Source of the DNA: Nocardia tengchongensis
GTDB taxonomy: Bacteria; Actinomycetota; Actinomycetes; Mycobacteriales; Mycobacteriaceae
NCBI RefSeq assembly: GCF_018362975.1
Contig: NZ_CP074371.1
Coordinates: 7,378,001 to 7,442,000, forward strand
Length of the DNA stretch: 64,000 nt
Direction: 5' to 3'
Shown here one piece after another: positions 1 through 8,008 of this stretch; positions within the stretch are counted from its first letter, which is position 1; each line of letters begins with the position of its first letter. Position numbers and translations under genes: made by a program. The notes below the pieces were generated by a model. It ran no database searches. It was not told the origin of the DNA and saw only the letters and a program-made list of their open reading frames with translations.

Positions 1-165
1 GATGCTGGCCCGCAACTCACGGCAGGTGTGCGAGCGCAGCCCGGTGGTCTCGAGTTCCGTGCAGGCGGTCTGCGCGTCCTTGTTCCATTGCACGCTGGTG
101 TGCTGGTCGCTGAACTTCTCCACCAGCACGCAGGTCCCGCAGGACCGGCACGAAACCTTGTCCAT
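1..165 (-). CDS. small Cys-rich protein (3' part cut by window edge)
   Basis: The frame opens at an ATG with a GAGAGG ribosome site just upstream and runs 55 codons off the left edge. Its N-terminus carries a C-x-x-C-G-x-C cluster (residues 6-12), suggesting a small metal- or thiol-binding protein, but I cannot name a family. It follows kshA by 11 bp on the same strand, so it is almost certainly co-transcribed with the oxygenase. An accessory role in steroid hydroxylation is only inferred from position. Its C-terminus is not visible. Confidence 0.6.
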   Translation of the reverse strand, partial: MDKVSCRSCGTCVLVEKFSDQHTSVQWNKDAQTACTELETTGLRSHTCRELRASI

Positions 166-176
166 GGCAATGCCTC

Positions 177-1322
177 TCAGGCGTTCGCGGCGGCGTCGCG
201 CTTGGCCAGGTTGTCGGCGACCTCGGCCTCCCAGGCGGTGACCGCGCGGGTGGTGTCCACCTCGAACTCGAAGCGGTCGGTCATCTCGTCCGCGACCTCG
301 GCGGCATCCACGTAGAACTGCTCGTACCAGCGACGCAGCTGGTAGACCGGCCCGTCCTCCTCGCACAGCAGCGGGTTGTTGATGCGCGACTTGCGCTTCC
401 AGATGGCCGCGTCCTGCTCGAAGCCCTTGCCCAGGCCGCCGACGAACTTGGCGGCGATCTCCGCGGCCTGCTCGGCCGGGACGCCGTCGGGCTTGCGGGC
501 GATGGCGCCGTACATGAGCACGAACTGGTTCTCGTTGATCGGGTAGTGGCAGTTGATCAGGTAGCCCTCGACCACGAGACCGTTGGGGCTCTCGCTCTTG
601 AGGTAGTCGATCATGTAGGACGGCCCGTAGTAGGAGGCCTCCGACTGCAGCACGTTCTTGCCGCCCAGCGCCTTGGCGGTCTCGCCCATCATGTCCTCGC
701 GCGAGACGGAGGTCATGTACTGGCTGGCGGTGTGGCCCTCGAAGACGTTCTTGAAGAAGGTCGGGAAGCCGTAGTGCACGTAGAAGAAGTGCGCCATGTC
801 GACCACGTTGTCCACCACCTCGCGGCAGTTGGCGTCGACGATCATGGAGTTCCAGGTCCAGTCGGTCCACTGGTCGTCGAAGGCGGCATCGATGCGCGGG
901 ATGGCCAGCTCGGCGGGCGGCTGCTTGTTCTCCGGGTCGTGCCAGACGAACAGCTGCTTGTTCTCGACCATGGTCGGCCACGCCTTGGTGCGGGCCAGTG
1001 GGGGCACGCGGCGCGCGTAGGGGATGCCGGTGCACTTGCCCTTGCCGTTCCAGCGCCAGTCGTGGAACGGGCAGGCGATGGAGTCGCCCTTGACGGTGCC
1101 GTCGGCCAGATTGCCGCCCATGTGGGGGCAGTAGGCGTTGAGCACGTTCAGGTCGCCGTTCTCGGTCGCGAACACCACGATCTCGGTGCCGAAAGCCTTG
1201 ACGGTGTGCGGCTTTCCGTCGCGGAAGGAGTCGGCCAGGCCCAGGCAGTGCCAGCCGCGCGCGAATCGAGTCGGGGGCTTCCCGGCATCGATGACTCGCA
1301 CCTCACTGTCCGTGGTGGTCAT
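177..1322 (-). CDS. kshA: 3-ketosteroid 9-alpha-hydroxylase, oxygenase component (KshA)
   Basis: Rieske non-haem iron oxygenase that hydroxylates C9 of 3-ketosteroids; together with 1,2-dehydrogenation this opens ring B. The 381-aa protein has the Rieske ligands C65, H67, C84 and H87, then the mononuclear iron site in the motif around DNVVDMAHFFYVH (H178, H183) with D304 as the likely third ligand, and has the usual KshA length. The ATG is preceded by GGAGAGG. The gene lies downstream of the HsaB-like flavin reductase (109-bp gap) and upstream of the small Cys-rich gene, so the three probably form one leftward operon. The reductase partner KshB is not in the window. Family assignment is strong; substrate preference among KshA paralogues cannot be read from sequence. 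Confidence 0.92.
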   Translation of the reverse strand: MTTTDSEVRVIDAGKPPTRFARGWHCLGLADSFRDGKPHTVKAFGTEIVVFATENGDLNVLNAYCPHMGGNLADGTVKGDSIACPFHDWRWNGKGKCTGIPYARRVPPLARTKAWPTMVENKQLFVWHDPENKQPPAELAIPRIDAAFDDQWTDWTWNSMIVDANCREVVDNVVDMAHFFYVHYGFPTFFKNVFEGHTASQYMTSVSREDMMGETAKALGGKNVLQSEASYYGPSYMIDYLKSESPNGLVVEGYLINCHYPINENQFVLMYGAIARKPDGVPAEQAAEIAAKFVGGLGKGFEQDAAIWKRKSRINNPLLCEEDGPVYQLRRWYEQFYVDAAEVADEMTDRFEFEVDTTRAVTAWEAEVADNLAKRDAAANA

Positions 1323-1431
1323 GTGAATTCCTCTCCCTTGCCTTGCTTCGATGGTTGCGGCCGGTGTGACGGCGACGACAGCGCAGTCTCACTGGCCGGG
1401 CGGTGACTACTGATAGTCGAGACGGCTCCGT

Positions 1432-1926
1432 TTACGGATGCTCGAGACGACCGAACGCGGCGCGGTAGAACAGCAGCGGCTTGGCTTCGGAATGTTCATT
1501 CAAGCAGGTCACACGTCCGATGACGATGGTGTGGTCGCCGCCGTCGGCCTCGTCGTAGAGCTCGCAGTCGATCGAGGCCATGGCCCCGGCCAGCAGCGGC
1601 GAACCGTTGCCCGAGGGGGCCCACTCCACGCCGGCGAACTTGTCCGGGCCGGGGCGGCCCAGCTGCCGGCACACCTCGGCCTGGTCGTCGGCCAGAATGT
1701 TGACACAGAACTTCCCGATTTCGCGGATGCGCGGCCAGGTGCTCGAGCTGCGCGCCGGGAAGAAGCTCACCAGCGGCGGGTCGATGGACAGCGATGCGAA
1801 CGACTGGCAGGCGAAGCCGAGCGGCTCGTCCTCGTCGAGGGCGGTGATCACGGTGACCCCCGAGCAGAAGCGCCCGAGGACGGTCTTGAAGGCCGTCGCG
1901 TCGATGGCCGGGGACTGATCGAGCAC
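1432..1926 (-). CDS. flavin reductase, HsaB-like (two-component monooxygenase)
   Basis: Flavin reductase-like FMN-binding protein of about 164 aa. The run GFACQSFASLSIDPPLVSF and the later GGDHTIVIGRV are typical of HsaB/HpaC-type reductases that supply reduced flavin to an acyl-CoA-dehydrogenase-fold hydroxylase. A GTG at 1926 is chosen as start because a near-perfect AGGAGG sits just upstream (about 1932-1937); an ATG at 1968 would add 14 residues that overlap the palindrome discussed separately. First gene of the kshA operon. The HsaA-like oxygenase partner is not adjacent but 15 kb away, under what looks like the same operator. HsaB is the best guess; another monooxygenase partner is possible. 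Confidence 0.8.
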   Translation of the reverse strand: MLDQSPAIDATAFKTVLGRFCSGVTVITALDEDEPLGFACQSFASLSIDPPLVSFFPARSSSTWPRIREIGKFCVNILADDQAEVCRQLGRPGPDKFAGVEWAPSGNGSPLLAGAMASIDCELYDEADGGDHTIVIGRVTCLNEHSEAKPLLFYRAAFGRLEHP

Positions 1927-1937
1927 CGGCTCCTCCT

Positions 1938-1954
1938 TATTTCGATCCGAAATA
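1938..1954. promoter_or_regulatory. 17-bp palindromic operator, copy 1
   Basis: TATTTCG-ATC-CGAAATA is a perfect 7-bp inverted repeat with a 3-bp centre, lying directly upstream of the ribosome site of the HsaB-like gene and in the gap to the divergent IclR gene. A copy matching at 15 of 17 positions lies at 17856-17872 before the HsaA-like gene. It does not match the published KstR or KstR2 boxes as I know them. Binding by the adjacent IclR protein is inference. Confidence 0.6.
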
Positions 1955-2173
1955 TAGCTAGCAGTCATGACAGCAGGTCGTGCGCAGGAGGCGTCAACAC
2001 GGTGGTTCGGTGATCGGGACGCGGATCCGTAGGTTTTACGTAGTTCTCCCGATTCCGCAGGTTGTGGCGTGCGGCACTGTGATGGGTAGCACAAGCTCCG
2101 AGCTAGGTACATGCCTAATCGGAATAGCCCCATCCGATACACCCAGCCCGGATATGAACCAACGGAGGTACAT

Positions 2174-3007
2174 ATGTCCGTCGCCATGCTGCCGCCCGCG
2201 GATACTCGGCACCCCCACAACCCCATGCGCGCCAAGGAATCTCGCGCCAGTGCCGAGGTCCCCGTCTCGATGATCGAGCGCATGACGCTGATCCTGGACG
2301 CTTTCGACGCCTCCACCCCCACCCTCACGCTGCTCGGACTGGTCGAGCGCACCGGGCTGCCGCGGTCCACCGTGCACCGGATCCTGGACCAGATGATCAA
2401 GCTGCGCTGGCTGGCCCACACCTCGGGCGGCTACCGCCTGGGCATGCGCGCCCTCGAGCTCGGCGGACTCACCGCCGACCACAACGAGATCCGCGACGCC
2501 GTCTCCCCGCTGCTGCACGAGCTGAGCCAGCGCACCGGCATGGTCGGCCACCTGGCGGTGCTCGACGGCCGCGACGTGGTCTACCTGGACAAGGCCGGCG
2601 GCCGCTTCGCGGCGAGCCTGCCCACCCGTCTGGGTGGCCGGATGCCCGCGCACGCAACCGCTCTCGGCAAGGCCATGCTGGCCTGTCTCGAGCCCAATAT
2701 CGCCGAGGCCGCGCTGCGCACCCGCCTGCCGCGCCTCACCCCGCGCACCATCTGCGAGCCCGAGGCGCTGACCCGCGAGCTGCAGCAGATCCGCCTGCGC
2801 CAGGGCGTGGCCATCGACCGCGAGGAGGCCATCGCCGGAATCGCCTGTGTCGCCGCGCCGCTGCGGGGCCGGGGCACCGCGCCGGCCGCGCTGTCGCTGT
2901 CGGGCCGCGCCGAGGGCATGAGCTACGACCGGCTGGCCCGCGTCGTGCTCGAGGTCGCGCACGAGGCCGGCCGCACCCTGTTCCCGCGTCGCGCGCACTG
3001 GCGTTGA
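2174..3007 (+). CDS. IclR-family transcriptional regulator
   Basis: 277 aa. An N-terminal winged helix (helix-turn-helix around LLGLVERTGLPRSTVHRIL) is followed by the IclR effector-binding domain, with the characteristic RLGGRMPAHATALGKAML stretch. The ATG at 2174 is preferred over an upstream ATG at 2111 because GGAGG ends 5 bp before it. It is divergent from the flavin reductase/kshA operon, the usual arrangement for a local regulator, and the 17-bp palindrome sits between them. The regulator probably senses an aromatic or steroid intermediate; the ligand is unknown. Confidence 0.85.
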   Translation: MSVAMLPPADTRHPHNPMRAKESRASAEVPVSMIERMTLILDAFDASTPTLTLLGLVERTGLPRSTVHRILDQMIKLRWLAHTSGGYRLGMRALELGGLTADHNEIRDAVSPLLHELSQRTGMVGHLAVLDGRDVVYLDKAGGRFAASLPTRLGGRMPAHATALGKAMLACLEPNIAEAALRTRLPRLTPRTICEPEALTRELQQIRLRQGVAIDREEAIAGIACVAAPLRGRGTAPAALSLSGRAEGMSYDRLARVVLEVAHEAGRTLFPRRAHWR

Positions 3008-3020
3008 GCGGAGCGGGCAG

Positions 3021-3662
3021 ATGCCGGGGCGATACAGTTCGATGATGATCGATGGCGTGCCGTCCGCGGAGGCGCGGGCGATTCCGGACCTGCCCACGAC
3101 GGCGTGGGCGGTGCTCGGAATGCTCTCGCATGCCGAGGAACTCTCCGGATACGACCTCAAGAAATGGGCCGACTGGGGTCTGCAGTTCTTCTACTGGAGT
3201 CCCTCGTTCTCCCAGATCTACGCCGAGCTCAAGCGTTTGGAGAAGCACGGGTACGCGGTGTCGCGAACCGTGGTCTCCGAGGACGGCATGCGCGGTAAGC
3301 GCATGTACGCCATCACCGAAGCCGGGCGCGAGGCCGCCTCGGAGTGGGTCAATCACTCCCCCGTCGAGGCCCCGGTGCTCAAACACAGCGTGATGCTGCG
3401 GGCCTGGCTCGGTCATCTGGCCGAGCCGGACCGGATGCGCGAGATCCTGCATCAGCACATCGAATACACCGAGACCATGCGCCGCCGGGCCCAGGCCGAC
3501 GCCGAGGGCGCGGATGTGAATCCGGATTGGGCCTATCCGAGCGCGGTCTTGCGTTGGTGCGTCAAGCATTACGAGGCGGAGAAAGAATTCGCAGAGGACT
3601 TGCTGTCAGATTTGGACAAACTGGCGAGGCAGCGTAGCCGCCGGAAGACCACGAAGAAATAG
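3021..3662 (+). CDS. PadR-family transcriptional regulator
   Basis: 213 aa. The N-terminal PadR winged helix includes AVLGMLSHAEELSGYDLKKW and a wing near RGKRMYAITEAG, followed by a helical C-terminal dimerisation region with many charged residues and a Lys/Arg-rich tail. It starts 13 bp after the IclR stop; ATGs at 3042 and 3045 are alternative starts. The MFS exporter begins about 100 bp downstream, and an inverted repeat lies between, so local repression of the transporter is likely. This follows a common PadR-efflux arrangement and is not shown directly. Confidence 0.8.
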   Translation: MPGRYSSMMIDGVPSAEARAIPDLPTTAWAVLGMLSHAEELSGYDLKKWADWGLQFFYWSPSFSQIYAELKRLEKHGYAVSRTVVSEDGMRGKRMYAITEAGREAASEWVNHSPVEAPVLKHSVMLRAWLGHLAEPDRMREILHQHIEYTETMRRRAQADAEGADVNPDWAYPSAVLRWCVKHYEAEKEFAEDLLSDLDKLARQRSRRKTTKK

Positions 3663-3715
3663 AATTCCGGTAATTCCCACTGACCGGACTTTGTGATGGG
3701 CAGCACTCCCCGGGC

Positions 3716-3742
3716 GTGACACGGTTCACAGGATCGTGTTAC
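3716..3742. promoter_or_regulatory. inverted repeat in the MFS promoter (candidate PadR site)
   Basis: GTGACACG, an 11-bp spacer, then CGTGTTAC: 7 of 8 positions pair. It lies between the PadR gene and the MFS start. Just upstream, TGTGATGGGCAGCAC (3692-3706) repeats at 14 of 15 positions a string at 2078-2092 in front of the IclR gene. Confidence 0.4.
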
Positions 3743-3764
3743 TACCCACTCTGGAGGACGCACT

Positions 3765-5573
3765 ATGTCCACCTCCGTCGACACCGCGGTGCCGCCCGGA
3801 ACTGCGCCTGACGACTCGGGTCGTCTCGATGGCGCATCGAACCTGAGGATCTGGTCGGTCCTCGCAATCATCGTGCTGTTCACCGAGATCTCTCCGATGC
3901 AGTACGTCATGGTCGCCTCAGCCCTGCGCCAGATCGCGCCCACCTTCCCCGAGCAGGGCGCGAACATCAACTGGGCCATCATCGTCTTCGGCATTTTCGG
4001 TGCCGCGGTGTCCCCGCTGATCGGCAAGCTCAGTGACATCTACGGCAAGAAGCGGATGTTCCTGGTCTGCGGCGGGCTGTTCCTCATCGGCACTGTCATG
4101 TGCGCGCTGACCAGCACCTGGGCGATCTTCCTGGTGGGCCGCGCGCTGCAGGCTTCGGCTATCGCGACGACCGTGGTGTCCTACGGTCTGATCCGCGACC
4201 TGATGCCGCGCCGCATGGTTCCCATCGGCCTGGGCATCGCCTCCACGGGTCTGGGCGTCTCCGCGCTCGCGGGTCCGCTGATCGGCGGCTACATCACCGA
4301 TCACACCAGCTGGCGCGGACTGTTCTGGTTCCTGTTCATCTTCACCCTGGTGATGACCCCGTTGCTGATCCTGTTCGTGCCGGAGTCGAAGCTGCGCACC
4401 CCGCAGCGCCTGGACATCATCGGCGCGGTGCTGCTCGGCGCGGGCGCCACCCTCACCCTGCTGTACCTGGACAAGGGCCAGGACTGGGGCTGGAGCAAGC
4501 CCTCCACGCTGGTGTGGCTGATCGGCGGCCTGGTGCTGCTGGCCCTGTTCCCGATCGTGGAGATGCGCGCCAAGAACCCGATCATGGACATGAAGCTGCT
4601 GTTCAACCCGCGCGTCAGCGTGGTGCTGTTCATCGGCCTGCTGGCCTCGTTCATGATCGGATACCAGTCCTACGCAACCGGTTACATGACCCAGTCGCCG
4701 CCGTCCTCGGCGGTGGTCTCGCAGGTCAAGGACGCCACCTGGGAGCAGGTGAAGTCCGGTGCGCTGGCCCAAGCCCAAGCCCAGGCGCTCACCCAGGCGC
4801 GGGCCCAGGGCCTCGCTCAGGCCGAGGCGCAGGCCAAGGCCGCCATGCCGCCGGGCATGGACCTGCCGCCGGATCTGGTCAAGCAGTTGACCGAGAAGGT
4901 GAATGCTCAGGTGACCCCGGAGGTCGTCAATGCTCAGGTGCCGCCGGAGATGGTGTACCAGCACCTGCCGCCGGACATGGTCAAGGTCGATCTGGAGCCG
5001 GGCTACTCCTACGGCGACAACTTCACCCTGATGAAGTACGCCACGCACGTCACGCTCGCCCAGTCCTTGATCGCCATGCTCTTCGGCTTCCTCGGCGGTC
5101 TGTGGATCCGGCGCTCCGGTGCACGCTGGCCTCTCATCACGGCCCTGACCATCTCCGTCGGCTCCGGTCTGGCCTACGCGGCCATGTCGCACGGGTGGCA
5201 GACCATCACGCTGATCAGCGCGGTCTACGGTGTCGCGTTCGCGTTCTACTACGCGTCCACGCCGAACCTGATCGTGGAAGGTGTTCCGGCGCAACAGCAG
5301 GGCATCAGCGCGGGCATGCTGGGCGTCATGCAGGCCATGGGCGCGGCCGTCGGTCTCGCGGTGGCCACCGCGTTCCTGACCGCCAACCCGGTCAAGGCCG
5401 TGGTGTCGGTGACGGGCGCGCCGCCGGTCACCAAGGAGATCCCGATGCTCTACGCCGACAAGGGTTATGAGATGGGCTTCTACTTCGTGGCGGCCTCGGC
5501 CGCGGTGGCGCTGGTCGGAGCGCTCGTCATGAAGCACGGACGTACCCCCGCAACGGGCGGTGCCGCGCACTGA
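3765..5573 (+). CDS. MFS drug/metabolite exporter (DHA2 type) with Gln/Ala-rich insertion
   Basis: 602-aa proton-driven exporter of the major facilitator superfamily. The loop signature GKLSDIYGKKRMF after the second membrane segment and ASTGLGVSALAGPLIGGYI (motif C-like) support the drug:H+ antiporter-2 group. Residues about 313-422 form a long hydrophilic insertion between membrane segments: an AQAQAQ/ARAQ-type Ala-Gln-rich helix, then Pro/Val/Met-rich near-repeats of the form PPEMV/PPDMV. This part is unusual for the family and probably faces outside. SD GGAGG precedes the ATG at 3765, and a strong terminator follows. The PadR gene upstream is the likely regulator; the exported compound is unknown. 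Confidence 0.85.
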   Translation: MSTSVDTAVPPGTAPDDSGRLDGASNLRIWSVLAIIVLFTEISPMQYVMVASALRQIAPTFPEQGANINWAIIVFGIFGAAVSPLIGKLSDIYGKKRMFLVCGGLFLIGTVMCALTSTWAIFLVGRALQASAIATTVVSYGLIRDLMPRRMVPIGLGIASTGLGVSALAGPLIGGYITDHTSWRGLFWFLFIFTLVMTPLLILFVPESKLRTPQRLDIIGAVLLGAGATLTLLYLDKGQDWGWSKPSTLVWLIGGLVLLALFPIVEMRAKNPIMDMKLLFNPRVSVVLFIGLLASFMIGYQSYATGYMTQSPPSSAVVSQVKDATWEQVKSGALAQAQAQALTQARAQGLAQAEAQAKAAMPPGMDLPPDLVKQLTEKVNAQVTPEVVNAQVPPEMVYQHLPPDMVKVDLEPGYSYGDNFTLMKYATHVTLAQSLIAMLFGFLGGLWIRRSGARWPLITALTISVGSGLAYAAMSHGWQTITLISAVYGVAFAFYYASTPNLIVEGVPAQQQGISAGMLGVMQAMGAAVGLAVATAFLTANPVKAVVSVTGAPPVTKEIPMLYADKGYEMGFYFVAASAAVALVGALVMKHGRTPATGGAAH

Positions 5574-5599
5574 TCGCGAGGCACTGATCTGAAGGGAAG

Positions 5600-5632
5600 A
5601 CGGCCCGGAGGCATTCGCCTCCGGGCCGTTTT
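5600..5632 (+). terminator. Rho-independent terminator of the MFS gene
   Basis: A perfect 13-bp GC-rich stem (5600-5612 with 5617-5629), a 4-nt ATTC loop and a TTTT tail, 27 bp after the MFS stop. It separates this gene from ribBA. Confidence 0.85.
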
Positions 5633-5708
5633 CATGCCCGGTGAGCGAGATCTGACCTGGCTGTTCTCCGCCAGTCATATTTCTATTGGTAATAGGAGGT
5701 GGTCGACG

Positions 5709-6929
5709 ATGACCGGTGAACTCGACTCCATCGCGAGTGCGGTGGCGGCGGTGGCCCGCGGCGGCATGGTGTTGGTCGTGGACGATGAGAACCGCGAGAA
5801 CGAGGGTGATCTGATCCTGGCGGCGGAGCACGCGACCCCAGCCAACATCGCCTTCCTGGTCCGCCACACCAGCGGCGTCATCTGCGTGCCCATGACCGGC
5901 GAGGACTGCGACCGGCTCGGACTGCCGCCCATGACCGCGGTCAACGAGGACCCCAAGGGCACCGCGTACACCGTCTCCGTGGACGCCGTCACCGGTGTCA
6001 GCACGGGCATCTCGGCCGCCGACCGCGCGCACACCATGCGCCTGCTGGCCGACCCACGCACCACCGCCGAACAGCTCTCCCGCCCCGGCCACGTCTTCCC
6101 GCTGCGCGCGAACGACCGTGGCGTGCTGGGCCGTCCGGGCCACACCGAGGCCGCCGTCGATCTGATGCGCCTGGCCGGACTGCGGCCCGCCGGGGTGATC
6201 GCCGAGGTCGTCAATGACGACGGCACCATGGCGCGCCTGCCCGATCTGCTGATCATGGCGAAGGAGTGGGACATCCCGCTGGTCTCCATCGCCGACCTGA
6301 TCGAGTACCGCAAGCGGTTGGAGCACGGCATCTCCCGGGTGGTCGAGACCCGGCTGCCCACCCGCTTCGGCGATTTCCGCGTCTACGGTTACGCCGACGA
6401 GCACACCGGCGCGGACCACCTGGCCCTGGTTCTGGGTGATCCGTCGGGCGAGAACGCCTTGGCCCGAGTGCATTCCGAATGCCTGACCGGTGACGCGTTC
6501 GGGTCGCTGCGCTGCGATTGCGGCGAGCAGCTCGACGCCGCGCTGGAGGCTGTCGCCGCCGCGGGCCGCGGGGTCGTGGTCTACCTGCGCGGCCAGGAGG
6601 GTCGCGGGATCGGGCTGCTCAACAAGCTGCGCGCCTACGAACTCCAGGACGGCGGGGCGGACACGGTGGACGCCAATGTCCGGCTCGGGCTGCCCATCGA
6701 CGCCCGCGACTACCGGGCCGCCGCGCGGATCCTCGCGGATCTGGGCGTGAATTCGGTTCGGCTGCTGAGCAACAATCCCGCTAAGCAATCCGGATTGCAG
6801 GCCAACGGCATCGCGGTGCACGCCCGGATTCCGTTGCAGACCCAGCCGACCGAGCACAATGTGCACTACCTGGCCACCAAGCGGGATCGGATGAGCCATG
6901 AGCTGACCGAGATTCCGGCAGTCGGCTAG
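5709..6929 (+). CDS. ribBA: bifunctional riboflavin enzyme RibBA (DHBP synthase / GTP cyclohydrolase II)
   Basis: 406 aa catalysing both entry steps of riboflavin synthesis. The N-terminal half is 3,4-dihydroxy-2-butanone-4-phosphate synthase (acidic motif [12 protein letters not shown]). The C-terminal half is GTP cyclohydrolase II, with zinc ligands C258, C269 and C271 in the [17 protein letters not shown] region and GQEGRGIGL. The ATG at 5709 follows AGGAGGT by 8 bp; an earlier in-frame ATG at 5634 lies against the terminator and is less likely. The other rib genes are absent here, so this is a stand-alone copy, possibly additional to one in a rib operon. The 76-bp leader is too short for an FMN riboswitch. 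The large number of flavoenzymes nearby may be coincidental. Confidence 0.93.
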   Translation: MTGELDSIASAVAAVARGGMVLVVDDENRENEGDLILAAEHATPANIAFLVRHTSGVICVPMTGEDCDRLGLPPMTAVNEDPKGTAYTVSVDAVTGVSTGISAADRAHTMRLLADPRTTAEQLSRPGHVFPLRANDRGVLGRPGHTEAAVDLMRLAGLRPAGVIAEVVNDDGTMARLPDLLIMAKEWDIPLVSIADLIEYRKRLEHGISRVVETRLPTRFGDFRVYGYADEHTGADHLALVLGDPSGENALARVHSECLTGDAFGSLRCDCGEQLDAALEAVAAAGRGVVVYLRGQEGRGIGLLNKLRAYELQDGGADTVDANVRLGLPIDARDYRAAARILADLGVNSVRLLSNNPAKQSGLQANGIAVHARIPLQTQPTEHNVHYLATKRDRMSHELTEIPAVG

Positions 6930-7979
6930 TCAGTCCTCGTCGGGCCGCTGCTCGTCCCAGCGGAGCCCGAGCCGGAAGGCCTGCAAGGCGGGCTGCGCCG
7001 GTGACAGCCAGGCCTGAAAACGCAAGTCCGACGGGTATTTCGCGCCCGATCGGCGGATTGCCGCCTTGGCCTCGGCCGCCATCCGGCGGGCGGCGGCGAC
7101 CCCGTGGTTGTACATCTGCCCGCGGGCGTGGTCGTCCTCGCGGACCTCGAGCCGGGACAGCGCGTTGGACGCGAAGAAGCCCTGCGCCACCCACTGCGGG
7201 CGATCGGCCAGGGTGATCACCCAGATCGCGTGCGGGACAAGCGGATGCAGCACCGGCAGATCGACGGTCAGCGACAGGAACAGCGCGTCGATGTGCTCCT
7301 CGAGCTCCTCGAGGGTGGCCGCGTCGGGTTCCTTGCGCCCCAGCGCCCCGATGTCCCAGGCCCGCGACTCGTCCGGCCATGCCAGCCAGCACTCCCCGGG
7401 CCAGTGGTCCTCGCGGTACTCCCAGTCGAATTCGCGCTCGGTCTCGCGCGGGCCGCGCGGTTCGATCCGCAGGCTGACCTCGATCGGCCGGATCGACCGG
7501 CCCAGCGTCACGATCTCCCGCTCGCGCCACCACATGGCTCGAGCGCCGGGGCCGCCGACGAGATCCGGTGCGCCCAGGACGGCGATGCATGCGGCCAGCG
7601 CTGTGGTGAAGACGTGGTCGACGAGGGCGGATTCGCAGGGGTAGTACACATTCAGTTGTTTGAACTCGCCGTATCCGAAGCCCGGAGCGGTGACCGATCG
7701 GGGCGTCTCGATCGCCACCAGTTCCACGCCGTCCGCGGTCGCGACGATCCGCCCGGTGGCGTCCCCGTCGGATTTCCATCCCAATTCCGCCTGGACGCCC
7801 TCGATCTCCCGCCGCGACCAGTCGCCGAACTCGTGGGCCACCAGGACCGCCAACGCATCCCCGAACGGGCCGAGTTCCACCCGCCGCCCGTAGTTGCGCG
7901 CCCACCACGCGTCCGCATCACGTTGCCGCCGTTGCTCTTCCGCCGGCTGCCGGAAGTCTTCCCCAAGGTCTTCACTCAC
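6930..7979 (-). CDS. hypothetical protein, about 349 aa
   Basis: I do not recognise the family. A GTG at 7979 is chosen over an ORF beginning 42 bp further upstream. The protein is acidic and soluble, rich in Trp and Glu, with no signal peptide or membrane segment. It has a central segment around residues 130-180 with small hydrophobic stretches and many W/E/R residues towards the C-terminus. It converges on ribBA with no gap and follows the erythromycin-esterase-like gene by 29 bp on the same strand, so the two may be co-transcribed. No function is proposed. Confidence 0.6.
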   Translation of the reverse strand: MSEDLGEDFRQPAEEQRRQRDADAWWARNYGRRVELGPFGDALAVLVAHEFGDWSRREIEGVQAELGWKSDGDATGRIVATADGVELVAIETPRSVTAPGFGYGEFKQLNVYYPCESALVDHVFTTALAACIAVLGAPDLVGGPGARAMWWREREIVTLGRSIRPIEVSLRIEPRGPRETEREFDWEYREDHWPGECWLAWPDESRAWDIGALGRKEPDAATLEELEEHIDALFLSLTVDLPVLHPLVPHAIWVITLADRPQWVAQGFFASNALSRLEVREDDHARGQMYNHGVAAARRMAAEAKAAIRRSGAKYPSDLRFQAWLSPAQPALQAFRLGLRWDEQRPDED

Positions 7980-8008
7980 CGGCGCAGCGTATGCGAGGTG
8001 GGGCGGGT

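Noticed and set aside
5633..5708. FMN riboswitch before ribBA
   Set aside because: The 76-bp leader after the upstream terminator is too short and lacks the conserved FMN-aptamer segments.
3918..6899. A 993-codon open frame on the minus strand across the MFS and ribBA genes
   Set aside because: It is opposite two well-supported genes, has no domain, and is low-complexity Gln/Gly/His/Arg-rich as expected from reverse-strand reading of GC-rich codons.
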